A DNA stretch of 33,543 bases from Pseudoselenomonas ruminantium (GTDB taxonomy: Bacteria; Bacillota; Negativicutes; Selenomonadales; Selenomonadaceae), in assembly GCA_015058575.1 (NCBI GenBank), contig SVBZ01000035.1:1-33543 (forward strand). The letters run 5' to 3'. Positions 14,558 through 22,087 of the stretch are shown here, piece by piece. Within the stretch, counting starts at the first letter, position 1. Each line of letters opens with the position of its first letter. The notes under the pieces were generated by a model that made no database searches, was not told the DNA's origin, and worked only from the letters and a program-made list of their open reading frames with translations. Both the position numbers and the translations under genes were made by a program.

Positions 14558-16749
14558 CCGATCTGGGCCTCCTTTGGGACTTGTTTTAGCGATAAGCCGA
14601 TGCGGTTTCGCTTTTCATCGATGCTGATGACCATGACGTTTAAGACATCGCCGATCGAGAGCACATCGAGCGGATGCTTGACGCGTTTCTTGGACAGCTC
14701 GGAGATATGGATAAGACCGTCCTGGTGCAGGCCGATGTCGACAAAGGCGCCAAAATCCGTGATATTGCGCACGGTGCCGCGCATGATGGTGCCTGGCTGG
14801 ATGTCGGATAGCTTGACGATGGCCTGCCGTGTCAGCGGGGCTGGCAAATCCTCGCGGGGATCGCGGCCGGGCTTGATAAGGGCTGCAAGGATGTCCTTGA
14901 CTGTCGGCTCGCCGGCGTCGAGTTCCTTGGCAAGCTTGGCACAGTCGACGAGTTTGCTCTTGGCGGCAAGCAGGGCGAGCTGATCTTTGTCGCCCAGGTC
15001 GCTAAGGTCAAAGCCGAGTTTTTCTAGAATCGCTTCAGCGAGCTTATAGGATTCGGGATGGACAGGGGTATTATCCAGCGGCGATTTGCCACTGGCAATG
15101 CGCAGGAAACCCGCGCATTGTGTGAAAGCGGCAGGGCCGAGCCGGGGAACTTTGAGCAATGCACGGCGGTTTTTGAAGCTGCCGTTCTCGTTGCGGTAGG
15201 CGACGATGTTCTTGGCAATCGTCGCATTGATGCCTGCGATGTGCTTCAAAAGGGCAGCTGAGGCCGTGTTGAGATCGACGCCGACATGATTGACGGCACT
15301 TTCGATTGTTGCATCGAGGGTATGCGTAAGTTCCTTTTGATTGACGTCGTGCTGGTACTGGCCGACCCCGATGGCCTTGGGGTCGATCTTGACAAGTTCG
15401 GCGAGAGGGTCCTGTACGCGGCGGGCTATCGATACAGCGCCGCGGATGACGACATCGTATTCGGGCAGTTCCTCCTTGGCCAGCGCCGAAGCCGAGTATA
15501 CGGAGGCACCGGCTTCGTTGGCGATGATGTAGTGGACATCGTCGAGGGCGTTTTCGCGGATGAGTTCCGCGGTGAATTGCTCGGTTTCATAGGAGGCTGT
15601 GCCATTGCCGATGGAAATCAGTGTGACGTGATGCTTGCGGATGGAGGCCAGTACAGTCTGGGCTGCGGCAGCCTTGGCACGGTCGCTCTGCGTAATCTGC
15701 AGGACACCATAGTCGAGTACCTGTCCTGTCGCATCGACAACAGCCATCTTGCAGCCATTGCGGTAGCCGGGATCGAGGCCCATGACCGTGTGACCGGCGA
15801 GCGGTGCCTGCAGCAGAAGCTGGCGCAGGTTGGCACCGAATACTTTGATGGCCTGGGCTTCGGCAGCTTCTGTGAGCTGGCTGCGGATTTCGCGTTCGAG
15901 CGCGGGCAGCAGCAGGCGCTTATAGCCGTCAGCGATGGCAGCTTGCAGGCTTTCCTCCCAGATGGATGGCTGACGGTGGATGCTGTTATAGATGCGGCGG
16001 CAGTTTTCTTCATGATCGGTTTCGAGTTTGACCTTGAGTGCGCCTTTTTTCTCGCCGCGGTTGATGGCGAGGATACGGTGGGAGGGCAGTGTATGGACAG
16101 GTTCGCGGTACGCAGCGTACATTTCGAGCACCTGCTTGTCCTCTTCTGCCGCGTCATCGGCAAGGCTTGTCGTAAGGACAGCCGTGTTCCAGAGACGCGT
16201 GCGCATTTTCTTGCGCAGGGCGGCATCTTCCATCGTGGTTTCGGCAACGATATCCATCGCGCCAGCCAGTGCGTCCTCTGCCGTTTCGATGCCCTTGGCC
16301 GCATCGATGAACTTTGCGGCCTCGGCAAGTGCGGTTCCCTTGGACTGCGCTTGCAGCATCATGGCATTGGCGAGTGGCTCCAGGCCAGCCTCGCGGGCAA
16401 TCTGGGCGCGCGTGCGTTTTTTCTGCTTGTAGGGCAGATAGAGGTCCTCGAGGTCCTGCAGTTTCGTGGTCTTTTCAATGGCCGTGCGCAGTTCGTCCGT
16501 AAGCTTGCCCTGCTCCTCAATCTTACCGAGGATTTCTTCCTGGCGTTTGACGAGGTTGCGCAGGTAAGAGAGGCGCTCTTCGAGCACGCGCAGCTGCTCG
16601 TCTTCAAGAGAGCCGGTGGCTTCCTTGCGGTAGCGGGCGATGAATGGCACCGTATTGCCATCGTCTAGCAGCTCGATGGCTGCTGTGACCTGTTTCGGGC
16701 GGACGTTCAATTCTTTGGCGATGACCGCACTGATATCGTTTGTAAGCAT
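14554..16749 (-). CDS. tex: Tex-family RNA-binding transcription accessory protein
   Basis: Tex proteins bind nucleic acids and affect transcription and stress tolerance. At 731 residues the order is standard: N-terminal helical HTH region (ISAVIAKELNVRPKQVTAAI, then NTVPFIARYRKEATG), YqgF/RNase-H-like core (VMGLDPGYRNGCKMAVVD at about 325-342), helix-hairpin-helix (LNTASAALLKHIAGI), and a C-terminal S1 domain (GTVRNITDFGAFVDIGLHQD, then GLIHISELS). The ATG at 16749 is chosen because an extended -10 TATAAT lies at 16784-16789, making upstream ATGs too close to or before the RNA start. The ribosome-binding site is weak. It is first in an operon with cobT, and the genes overlap by 4 bases. Confidence 0.96.
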   Translation of the reverse strand: MLTNDISAVIAKELNVRPKQVTAAIELLDDGNTVPFIARYRKEATGSLEDEQLRVLEERLSYLRNLVKRQEEILGKIEEQGKLTDELRTAIEKTTKLQDLEDLYLPYKQKKRTRAQIAREAGLEPLANAMMLQAQSKGTALAEAAKFIDAAKGIETAEDALAGAMDIVAETTMEDAALRKKMRTRLWNTAVLTTSLADDAAEEDKQVLEMYAAYREPVHTLPSHRILAINRGEKKGALKVKLETDHEENCRRIYNSIHRQPSIWEESLQAAIADGYKRLLLPALEREIRSQLTEAAEAQAIKVFGANLRQLLLQAPLAGHTVMGLDPGYRNGCKMAVVDATGQVLDYGVLQITQSDRAKAAAAQTVLASIRKHHVTLISIGNGTASYETEQFTAELIRENALDDVHYIIANEAGASVYSASALAKEELPEYDVVIRGAVSIARRVQDPLAELVKIDPKAIGVGQYQHDVNQKELTHTLDATIESAVNHVGVDLNTASAALLKHIAGINATIAKNIVAYRNENGSFKNRRALLKVPRLGPAAFTQCAGFLRIASGKSPLDNTPVHPESYKLAEAILEKLGFDLSDLGDKDQLALLAAKSKLVDCAKLAKELDAGEPTVKDILAALIKPGRDPREDLPAPLTRQAIVKLSDIQPGTIMRGTVRNITDFGAFVDIGLHQDGLIHISELSKKRVKHPLDVLSIGDVLNVMVISIDEKRNRIGLSLKQVPKEAQIG

Positions 16750-16783
16750 AGCGTAAGTACCAACTTTCTGTCGTAATGTCTTC

Positions 16784-16792
16784 ATTATAGCA
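16784..16792 (-). promoter_or_regulatory. Extended -10 promoter of tex-cobT
   Basis: On the minus strand the sequence TGCTATAAT is a perfect extended -10 element (TGnTATAAT). No good -35 is seen. The expected RNA start gives a leader of about 25-30 bases before the tex ATG at 16749. Confidence 0.65.
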
Positions 16793-16892
16793 CAAATAAC
16801 GTGACGGCCGATGGCAGGTTTTTGGCAGGCAGATGTCGAAGTAAAGAGCAAAACATAGAGAGGATAGTCTTTGCGGCCAATGAGGTGGAGCT

Positions 16893-17780
16893 ATGAAAAC
16901 GATAAGGATGATTTTGGCTGCTGTCCTGGCCGGGCTGTTTAGCCTGCTGGCCCTGGATGCATCCCTGGCAGCAGCCAAGGAAAAAATGCTGTTTGTCCCC
17001 TGTGATAATAGTGTGCTGGCAAATCAGGAAGCTGCAGAGCGCCTTCGCGCGCGCGGCTATGAGGTGCTGCTGCCGCCAGCGGAGCTATTGAGTGATGGCA
17101 CAGCTGCGCCAGGGCAGCCGGATAAGCTCTGGGCCTGGGTGCGGGCAAATATCGGGACGGCTGATGCTGCGATGGTGTCCGCCGATGCGCTGCTCTATGG
17201 TGGTCTCGTGCCGTCGCGCCGCCATGAGCTTCCGGAGCCATTGCTGGCAGCGCGTGTGGCGCAGTTTGCTGTGCTGCATCGAAAGTATCCAGACATCCGG
17301 TTCTATGTATTTGGTTCACTTATGCGGACGTCAGAGGATGCAGGGGCAGGTCATAGGGACCCGGATTACTATGGCGAGTATGGGGCTGATATCGTGGCGG
17401 CAATGGCACTTGTGGACAAACAGGAGACACAGGGATTGACAAGGGAGGAGCAGGCTGCGCTAAGCCTGCACAGGAATGCGGTTCCGCCTGATGTCTGGCA
17501 GGATTGGCAGGCGCGCCGGGACAAGAACCTGTCGATGAACCGTTGCCTGATCGACTATACACGCAAAGGGGTAGTGCATCATTTTGTCATCGGGCAGGAG
17601 GATACGGCACCGCTGTCACAGACGCAGCGCGAGGGCCGCATCCTCACGGCCTATGCGCAGGGACTGCCTGCGGAAAAGTTCCAGCTGCTGGCAGGGGATA
17701 AGCCAGTGGATGCAGCAATTGTATGTTTGCGGGGGGCTTCTATTACTGAATTTTATCGTGACAATACAATGGAAACATGA
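16893..17780 (+). CDS. Truncated DUF4127-family exported protein
   Basis: A 295-residue protein with a signal peptide (MKTIRMILAAVLAGLFSLLA...) ending near AAA|KE. The mature part carries the N-terminal half of DUF4127: MLFVPCDNSVLANQEAAERL, PPAELLS, ADAAMVSADALLYGGLVPSR, YVFGSLMRT and GQEDTAPLSQTQREGR. Members that I recall are about 500 residues and continue past the QLLAG segment; here the likeness ends at DAAIVCL and is followed by an unrelated tail (TEFYRDNTMET) and a stop. The 3' end overlaps a promoter for the next small gene. GAGGTGGAG precedes the ATG. Function of the family is unknown; this copy is probably non-functional or a shortened variant. Confidence 0.75.
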   Translation: MKTIRMILAAVLAGLFSLLALDASLAAAKEKMLFVPCDNSVLANQEAAERLRARGYEVLLPPAELLSDGTAAPGQPDKLWAWVRANIGTADAAMVSADALLYGGLVPSRRHELPEPLLAARVAQFAVLHRKYPDIRFYVFGSLMRTSEDAGAGHRDPDYYGEYGADIVAAMALVDKQETQGLTREEQAALSLHRNAVPPDVWQDWQARRDKNLSMNRCLIDYTRKGVVHHFVIGQEDTAPLSQTQREGRILTAYAQGLPAEKFQLLAGDKPVDAAIVCLRGASITEFYRDNTMET

Positions 17781-17786
17781 TAAAAT
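17758..17786 (+). promoter_or_regulatory. Promoter for the 49-residue basic protein, inside the DUF4127 3' end
   Basis: GTGACA (17758-17763), an exact 17-bp spacer and TAAAAT (17781-17786). The -35 and spacer lie in the last codons of the DUF4127 frame. Confidence 0.75.
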
Positions 17787-17855
17787 AACCCCAAAGTCAG
17801 GGAGACTTATTTTTAGGGATTTATACGTACATATTGTGAACATGGAGGGATTGCG

Positions 17856-18005
17856 ATGAAGAAGATGAGAAAGAGCATCAACTGGAATCATGACTATGTT
17901 TGCTATGAGCGCAAAGTACAGACGCGGCGGGCTGAATGGCTGATGCGTCGTACGGCCACCGTAGAGACTGGTCAGGTTGAGCGCAAGAAGACGGAAGTTG
18001 CATAA
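17856..18005 (+). CDS. Small basic protein of unknown function (49 aa)
   Basis: The ATG at 17856 has GGAGGG 7 bases upstream. The 49-residue product is basic and hydrophilic (KKMRKSINWNHDYVCYERKV at 2-21, then QTRRAEWLMRRTATVE), with one Cys and no signal or TM segment. A strong promoter lies about 70 bases upstream and a terminator 5 bases after the stop, so it is a complete one-gene unit. I do not recognise the family. The charge suggests binding to RNA, DNA or ribosomes, but this is a guess. Confidence 0.72.
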   Translation: MKKMRKSINWNHDYVCYERKVQTRRAEWLMRRTATVETGQVERKKTEVA

Positions 18006-18010
18006 AAAAC

Positions 18011-18045
18011 AAGGGAGTTGCGAGGAGCGGCTCTCTTTTCTTTTG
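18011..18045 (+). terminator. Terminator of the 49-residue gene
   Basis: AAGGGAG (18011-18017) pairs with CTCTCTT (18031-18037) with one G-U, followed by TTCTTTT. Confidence 0.65.
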
Positions 18046-18053
18046 CCCGGATA

Positions 18054-18108
18054 TTGACAGTGGAGGTAAAGGTAATATAAAATAGATACAAATAGATAAT
18101 TATTATTT
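18054..18108 (+). promoter_or_regulatory. Promoter of the PerR-like gene with an overlapping Fur/PerR box
   Basis: TTGACA (18054-18059), a 16-bp spacer and TATAAA (18076-18081). About 12 bases downstream, ATAATTATTAT (18096-18106) is a perfect 5-1-5 palindrome matching the core of the PerR/Fur box TTATAATNATTATAA at 10 of 14 defined positions. Its place at the RNA start fits autorepression. Confidence 0.83.
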
Positions 18109-18138
18109 GTTAATTCAAGAGCAAGAGAGGATTTTATC

Positions 18139-18582
18139 ATGAGGGCAATGCTCAACCCCAAGGAAGTGACAGCGCTGCTTCGCGAACGCGGCTTCAAGGT
18201 GACACCGCAGCGGCTGGCTGTCTATCGCGCGCTGGCGCACACGACGGCGCATCCGAATGCGGAGATGCTCTATCGCGAGCTGCAGCCGTATTATCCGACG
18301 ATGAGCCTGGCGACGGTCTACAAGGCACTGTCGATTCTCTGCGAGATTGGCTTGGCGCAGGAGCTCAATGTGGGCGAGGATGCTTTCCGCTATGATGCCA
18401 ATACAGCGGCGCATCCGCATGTGCGCTGTACCTGCTGCGGCCGCGTCGATGATATCATGGGAGATTTGGATGCTGCCGGTATTGAGCAGCAGGCGGCTGC
18501 CGCGACAGGGTATGAGATCTCTGCACATCAGTTGTACTTCTTTGGCGTCTGCCCTGCCTGCCAGAATGCGAAGAAACACTGA
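18139..18582 (+). CDS. perR: Fur-family regulator, PerR-like peroxide sensor
   Basis: A 147-residue Fur-family repressor. The winged helix has VTPQRLAVYRAL and MSLATVYKALSIL. The structural zinc site is C97/C100 and C138/C141 (CTCC and CPAC). The metal-sensing residues of Bacillus PerR (H37, D85, H91, H93, D104) have equivalents shifted by one: H38, D86, H92, H94, D105. The Asp in FRYDANTAAHPH separates PerR from Fur. PerR represses peroxide-defence and iron-storage genes until Fe-catalysed His oxidation releases it. AGAGAGGA precedes the ATG. A PerR box in its own promoter indicates autoregulation. The PerR call rests on these residues; Fur is less likely. Confidence 0.88.
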   Translation: MRAMLNPKEVTALLRERGFKVTPQRLAVYRALAHTTAHPNAEMLYRELQPYYPTMSLATVYKALSILCEIGLAQELNVGEDAFRYDANTAAHPHVRCTCCGRVDDIMGDLDAAGIEQQAAAATGYEISAHQLYFFGVCPACQNAKKH

Positions 18583-18601
18583 TCGATCGTGGACTTTTTT
18601 C

Positions 18602-18630
18602 TTGCATCCGCTGTTTTGGCGTGCTATAAT
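18602..18630 (+). promoter_or_regulatory. Promoter of rpmE
   Basis: TTGCAT (18602-18607), a 17-bp spacer and TATAAT (18625-18630) with a TGC extended -10. It gives a 5' leader of about 140 bases before rpmE. Confidence 0.88.
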
Positions 18631-18636
18631 ATTCCA

Positions 18637-18776
18637 GTACTGGACGTACTGACGTCTGGTTCCAAGTCAAAAAGTTGACTGGCTTTACCCCGACGGGGAG
18701 CTAGGTCTAAACCAAGCTTGCGCATAGCTTGCTTGTATCAATTCCCAGTTTCTTGGGGTGAAAGCGAGGTGTAATA
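18637..18776 (+). promoter_or_regulatory. Long structured 5' leader of rpmE (candidate L31 leader RNA)
   Basis: About 140 untranslated bases lie between the promoter and the rpmE ATG, with successive short stems: CAGTAC/GTACTG, AGTCA/TTGACT, CCCC/GGGG with a GAC loop, AAGC/GCTT, and CCCA/TGGG next to the ribosome-binding region. No T-run terminator is present, so control at translation is more likely. Autoregulatory L31 leaders are known in several phyla; I cannot match this to a specific class by eye. Confidence 0.55.
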
Positions 18777-18977
18777 ATGAAACAGGGTATTCATCCGGAA
18801 TACTTCGAGGCAAAGGTAACTTGCGGCTGCGGCAACACGTTCACGACGGGTTCCACGGTTAAGGAGCTTCGCGTCGATGTTTGCTCCAAATGCCATCCGT
18901 TCTTCACGGGTCGTCAGCGTGACGTACAGGCAGGCGGCCGTATCGAGAAGTTCAACAAGCGTCTGGCCAAGAAATAA
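18777..18977 (+). CDS. rpmE: Ribosomal protein bL31, zinc-binding form
   Basis: A 66-residue large-subunit protein that bridges the 50S and 30S subunits. It has the normal N-terminus ([20 protein letters not shown]) and the four zinc ligands of the C+ type: C16, C18, C36 and C39 (CSKC). The end [12 protein letters not shown] is typical. The ATG follows AGCGAGGTG. C+ L31 can be replaced by a zinc-free paralogue under zinc limitation; none is visible here. The gene has its own promoter, leader and terminator and stands before the DUF1385-prfA-prmC block, a common Firmicute order. Confidence 0.98.
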   Translation: MKQGIHPEYFEAKVTCGCGNTFTTGSTVKELRVDVCSKCHPFFTGRQRDVQAGGRIEKFNKRLAKK

Positions 18978-18990
18978 TCGCACGAACGGT

Positions 18991-19029
18991 AAAGCAGAGC
19001 AGAGCAATCTGTTCTGCTTTATTTTATTA
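18991..19029 (+). terminator. Terminator of rpmE
   Basis: AAAGCAGA (18991-18998) and TCTGCTTT (19013-19020) form a perfect 8-bp stem, followed by ATTTTATTAT. Confidence 0.82.
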
Positions 19030-19096
19030 TGCGGCGGCTATGAGGCAATTAGGCGGTGAGCATATATCTTCCGCCGCGTTGAAACGCCAAGAGGAA

Positions 19097-19135
19097 GTTT
19101 TGCCTGCGGCAAAACTGGAGCAACGGCGTTATAAT
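19097..19135 (+). promoter_or_regulatory. Palindrome and -10-like element upstream of the DUF1385 gene
   Basis: GTTTTGCC (19097-19104), TGC and GGCAAAAC (19108-19115) form a perfect 8-3-8 palindrome. A TATAAT follows at 19130-19135, with no good -35 at normal spacing. The palindrome overlaps where the -35 should be, which would suit an activator or repressor site. Confidence 0.45.
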
Positions 19136-19176
19136 ATTGAAAGAATCGGTATTCCCGGAAAAAGGAGGAAGTACCA

Positions 19177-20094
19177 TTGCGTGATAGATTGATGGTTGGC
19201 GGCCAGGCCGTCATCGAAGGGGTCATGATGCGCGGACCGAAGCTGACGGCGACGGCTGTGCGCGACCCGAATGGCAAGATCCAGGTGGATGTGAATCCCG
19301 TGCATTCGATCACGGAGCGGTTCCCCATCTTGAAGCGTCCCATGCTGCGCGGATCGGTGGCGCTTATCGAGTCGTTGGTCATCGGGATGAAGTCGCTGTC
19401 GTATTCAGCCCAGATGGCTGGCGATGAGGACGAGAAGCTCACGGATCGGGAGATGGCAGGTACCATCGTGTTTGCCTTAGTACTGGCAAGTATCTTGTTC
19501 ATCGCCATTCCGACCGGGGCGGCAAAATTTTTCCATGACATCACCAGCGACCCGTTTTGCCTGAATCTGCTCGAAGGGTTCCTGCGGCTGGCGATTTTCC
19601 TGCTGTATATCTGGGGGATTTCGCGTATGAAGGATATCCGCCGTGTGTTCCAGTATCATGGGGCAGAACATAAGACCATCCATTGCTACGAGGCAGGGCT
19701 GCCGCTGACCGTAGAAAATGTGCAGAAGTTTTCGCGGCTGCACCCGCGCTGCGGGACGAATTTCCTGCTGATTGTCATGCTCGTGTCGATTTTCGTGTTT
19801 GCGTTTCTGGGCTGGCCGTCACTTGCTGAGCGTATCGCGAGCCGCATTCTGCTGCTGCCGGTGGTCGCAGGCATCTCATATGAGCTTATCCGGCTGGCTG
19901 GCCGGAGCGATAATGCCATCATCCAGACGGCCATCAAGCCGGGACTGTGGCTGCAATATCTGACGACGCGGCCGCCGGAGGATGATATGGTCGAGGTAGC
20001 TATCGAGTCTTTGAAGGCTGTGCTGCCTGAGGAAGAAATCGTGGCGGGAACTGGTGAGTATATCAGAGTAGAGGGAGAATGTTGTGCTGAGTAA
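19177..20094 (+). CDS. DUF1385 (YqhQ-like) membrane protein
   Basis: A 305-residue polytopic membrane protein of unknown function. It has the family opening [14 protein letters not shown] and the strongly conserved [13 protein letters not shown] segment (two His and two Glu in the membrane-adjacent region), then [10 protein letters not shown], with about four TM helices. The start is a TTG at 19177, 6-8 bases after AAAGGAGGAAG. Its last 11 bases overlap the prfA start. DUF1385 genes are often next to prfA and prmC in Firmicutes, which suggests a link with translation or with the cell envelope, but no activity is established. Confidence 0.92.
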   Translation: MRDRLMVGGQAVIEGVMMRGPKLTATAVRDPNGKIQVDVNPVHSITERFPILKRPMLRGSVALIESLVIGMKSLSYSAQMAGDEDEKLTDREMAGTIVFALVLASILFIAIPTGAAKFFHDITSDPFCLNLLEGFLRLAIFLLYIWGISRMKDIRRVFQYHGAEHKTIHCYEAGLPLTVENVQKFSRLHPRCGTNFLLIVMLVSIFVFAFLGWPSLAERIASRILLLPVVAGISYELIRLAGRSDNAIIQTAIKPGLWLQYLTTRPPEDDMVEVAIESLKAVLPEEEIVAGTGEYIRVEGECCAE

Positions 20095-21151
20095 ACTTCA
20101 GGCCGTTGAGGATAAATATTTGGAACTTGAGTCGCTGATCAGTGACCCGGATACCATAAAGGACATTGACCGATGGCAGCGTTATAGCAAAGAGCATGCA
20201 AGCTTGACGCCGGTCGTCGAGAAGTTCCGTGAGTACAAGCGTGTAGTCACGGGGATTGCTGAAGACAAGGCGATGTTTGACGAGCCGCTCGATGATGAGA
20301 TGCGCAAGCTGGTGGAGGAGGAACTCGCGGCGCTTACGGCGCAGAAGGAAATCCTCGATCGGGAGCTTCCTATCCTGCTGCTGCCGAAGGACCCAAACGA
20401 TGATAAGAATGTCATCGTCGAGATCCGCGGCGGTGTTGGTGGCGAGGAGGCGGCCTTGTTTGCTGGCGACCTCTTCCGCATGTATTCGCGTTATGCGGAA
20501 AAACAGGGCTGGCGCACGGAGCTCATTGATGCGAATGCGACCGAGATTGGCGGCTTCAAGGAAGTCTCGTTTCTGGTAACGGGCTTTGGGGCCTACAGCC
20601 GTCTCAAATATGAGAGCGGCACGCACCGCGTGCAGCGTGTGCCGGTCACGGAGTCGGGCGGGCGCATCCATACCTCGGCGGTAACGGTGGCTGTGCTGCC
20701 GGAGGTCGAGGATGTCGAGGTCGATATCAATCCCGGGGATCTGCGCATCGATACTTACTGTGCTTCGGGTGCGGGCGGCCAGTACGTAAACCGTACGGAG
20801 ACGGCCATCCGCATCACGCATTTGCCGACGGGTATCGTCGTGCAGTGCCAGGATGAGAAGTCGCAGCTCAAGAACAAGGAGAAGGCGATGAAGGTACTGC
20901 GTGCGCGCATTCTCGACCAGGCGCGCCAGCAGCAGGAGGATGCTGTCGCCGCTGACCGCCGCAGCCAGGTAGGATCGGGCGATCGCAGCGAGCGCATCCG
21001 CACATATAATTTCCCGCAGGGCCGCGTGACCGATCATCGCATCGGCCTGACCCTGCATAAAATCGATGCCGTGCTCGGCGGTGAGCTCGATGAGATATTG
21101 AATGCGCTCATCACGGCGGATCAGGCTGAGCGGCTGAAACAGGTGAAGTAA
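20084..21151 (+). CDS. prfA: Peptide chain release factor 1
   Basis: RF1 reads UAA and UAG and triggers peptide release. The 355-residue protein has the codon-reading tripeptide as PVT (187-189, usually PAT) in [14 protein letters not shown], and the catalytic GGQ at 231-233. The GGQ is followed by Tyr (GGQYVN) where most RF1 proteins have His. The Gln is the target of the PrmC methylase encoded by the next gene. The GTG start at 20084 lies within the DUF1385 3' end, after GAGGGAGAA. The stop overlaps the prmC ATG by one base, so the genes are translationally coupled. Confidence 0.97.
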   Translation: MLSKLQAVEDKYLELESLISDPDTIKDIDRWQRYSKEHASLTPVVEKFREYKRVVTGIAEDKAMFDEPLDDEMRKLVEEELAALTAQKEILDRELPILLLPKDPNDDKNVIVEIRGGVGGEEAALFAGDLFRMYSRYAEKQGWRTELIDANATEIGGFKEVSFLVTGFGAYSRLKYESGTHRVQRVPVTESGGRIHTSAVTVAVLPEVEDVEVDINPGDLRIDTYCASGAGGQYVNRTETAIRITHLPTGIVVQCQDEKSQLKNKEKAMKVLRARILDQARQQQEDAVAADRRSQVGSGDRSERIRTYNFPQGRVTDHRIGLTLHKIDAVLGGELDEILNALITADQAERLKQVK

Positions 21152-22032
21152 TGGCAGACAGCAAGCAGATATGGACTATCGGCAGAATCCTCAAATGGAC
21201 GGAGCAGTATTTTGAGCAGAAGGGGGTAGAATCCCCGCGCCTTGATGCGGAGGTACTGCTTTCCCATTTGCTGGATAAGCAGCGAATCTATCTTTATGTA
21301 CATTTTGATGAGCCGCTGCAGGCAGAGGAACTGGCTGCATATCGTGAGATGGTGAAGCAGCGCGTGAATCATGTACCGGTGGCCTACATCATCGGCGAGC
21401 GTGAATTCATGGGCTTGACGTTCAAGGTCACACCGGATACGCTGGTTCCGCGGCCGGATACGGAGATACTGGTGCAGGCGGCTGTCGAGCGGCTCAAGAC
21501 ATTGCCGGCAGATGCGGTGCGCTTTGCCGATATCGGCACGGGAACAGGTGCAGTCTGCCTGTCGGTATTGCACTTCCTGCCAGCCGCGGAGGCGGATACG
21601 GTCGATATCAGTCCGGCGGCACGGGCTGTGGCGGAAGAGAATGCTGCTGCGCTCGGCCTTGCGGACCGCATTGTTTTCCATACCGGCGATTTGCTGGCAC
21701 CAATCAGGGAAAATAAGTATGCGGCAATCCTGTCCAATCCGCCGTATATACCCGAGGCCGATATTGCAGGGCTGGCACCGGAGGTCCGCTGCAAGGAGCC
21801 GATGACGGCATTGGCTGGTGGCAAGGATGGGCTGGATTTCTACCGGCGTCTATGCGCCGAAGCACCGTCGATGCTCGTAGATGGCGGCTTTATGGCTTTT
21901 GAGGTTGGCATTCATCAGGCACAGGACGTCGCCGCATTAGCGGCGGCAAATCCGTTGATTGCGCGGACGGAAATCAGCAAAGACTACGCGGGCATCGACC
22001 GCGTGGTCATAGCGTGGAAACGAGAGGAATAA
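21151..22032 (+). CDS. prmC: Release factor glutamine methyltransferase PrmC
   Basis: PrmC methylates the GGQ glutamine of release factors with S-adenosylmethionine. The 293-residue protein has the N-terminal helical substrate domain, PRPDTEILV at 100-108, SAM loop ADIGTGTGAVCLSVL at 126-140, and NPPYIP at 196-201, the site that holds the Gln side chain. The ATG overlaps the prfA stop (TAATG). The substrate gene lies directly upstream. Family length and all motifs are intact. Confidence 0.97.
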   Translation: MADSKQIWTIGRILKWTEQYFEQKGVESPRLDAEVLLSHLLDKQRIYLYVHFDEPLQAEELAAYREMVKQRVNHVPVAYIIGEREFMGLTFKVTPDTLVPRPDTEILVQAAVERLKTLPADAVRFADIGTGTGAVCLSVLHFLPAAEADTVDISPAARAVAEENAAALGLADRIVFHTGDLLAPIRENKYAAILSNPPYIPEADIAGLAPEVRCKEPMTALAGGKDGLDFYRRLCAEAPSMLVDGGFMAFEVGIHQAQDVAALAAANPLIARTEISKDYAGIDRVVIAWKREE

Positions 22033-22087
22033 GGAGCGCCCTTCCCAGGCGGGACGAGCGTCAGCTCGGTAAGCGAGGTATGGCATT
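22033..22087 (+). repeat. GC-rich gap with hairpins, possibly a REP-like remnant
   Basis: The 55-base gap between prmC and tsaC holds CCCTTCCC followed by GAGC/GCTC (CGAGCGTCAGCTCG). It is loosely like the CCTTCCCC element near 33009 but too diverged for a firm match. No T-run follows, so transcription probably continues. Confidence 0.3.

Noticed and set aside
13778..14983. 401-codon plus-strand frame across the cobT/tex junction
   Set aside because: It is antisense to two well-supported genes.
15286..16668. 460-codon plus-strand frame opposite tex
   Set aside because: It mirrors tex codon structure, lacks a start signal and has no domain; the minus frame has all Tex motifs.
17616..18197. 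193-codon minus-strand frame over the DUF4127 end and perR promoter
   Set aside because: It crosses two promoters and a terminator and is antisense to supported genes.
19039..19191. 50-codon frame between rpmE and DUF1385
   Set aside because: No ribosome-binding site; it runs through a palindrome and a TATAAT element and ends inside the DUF1385 start.
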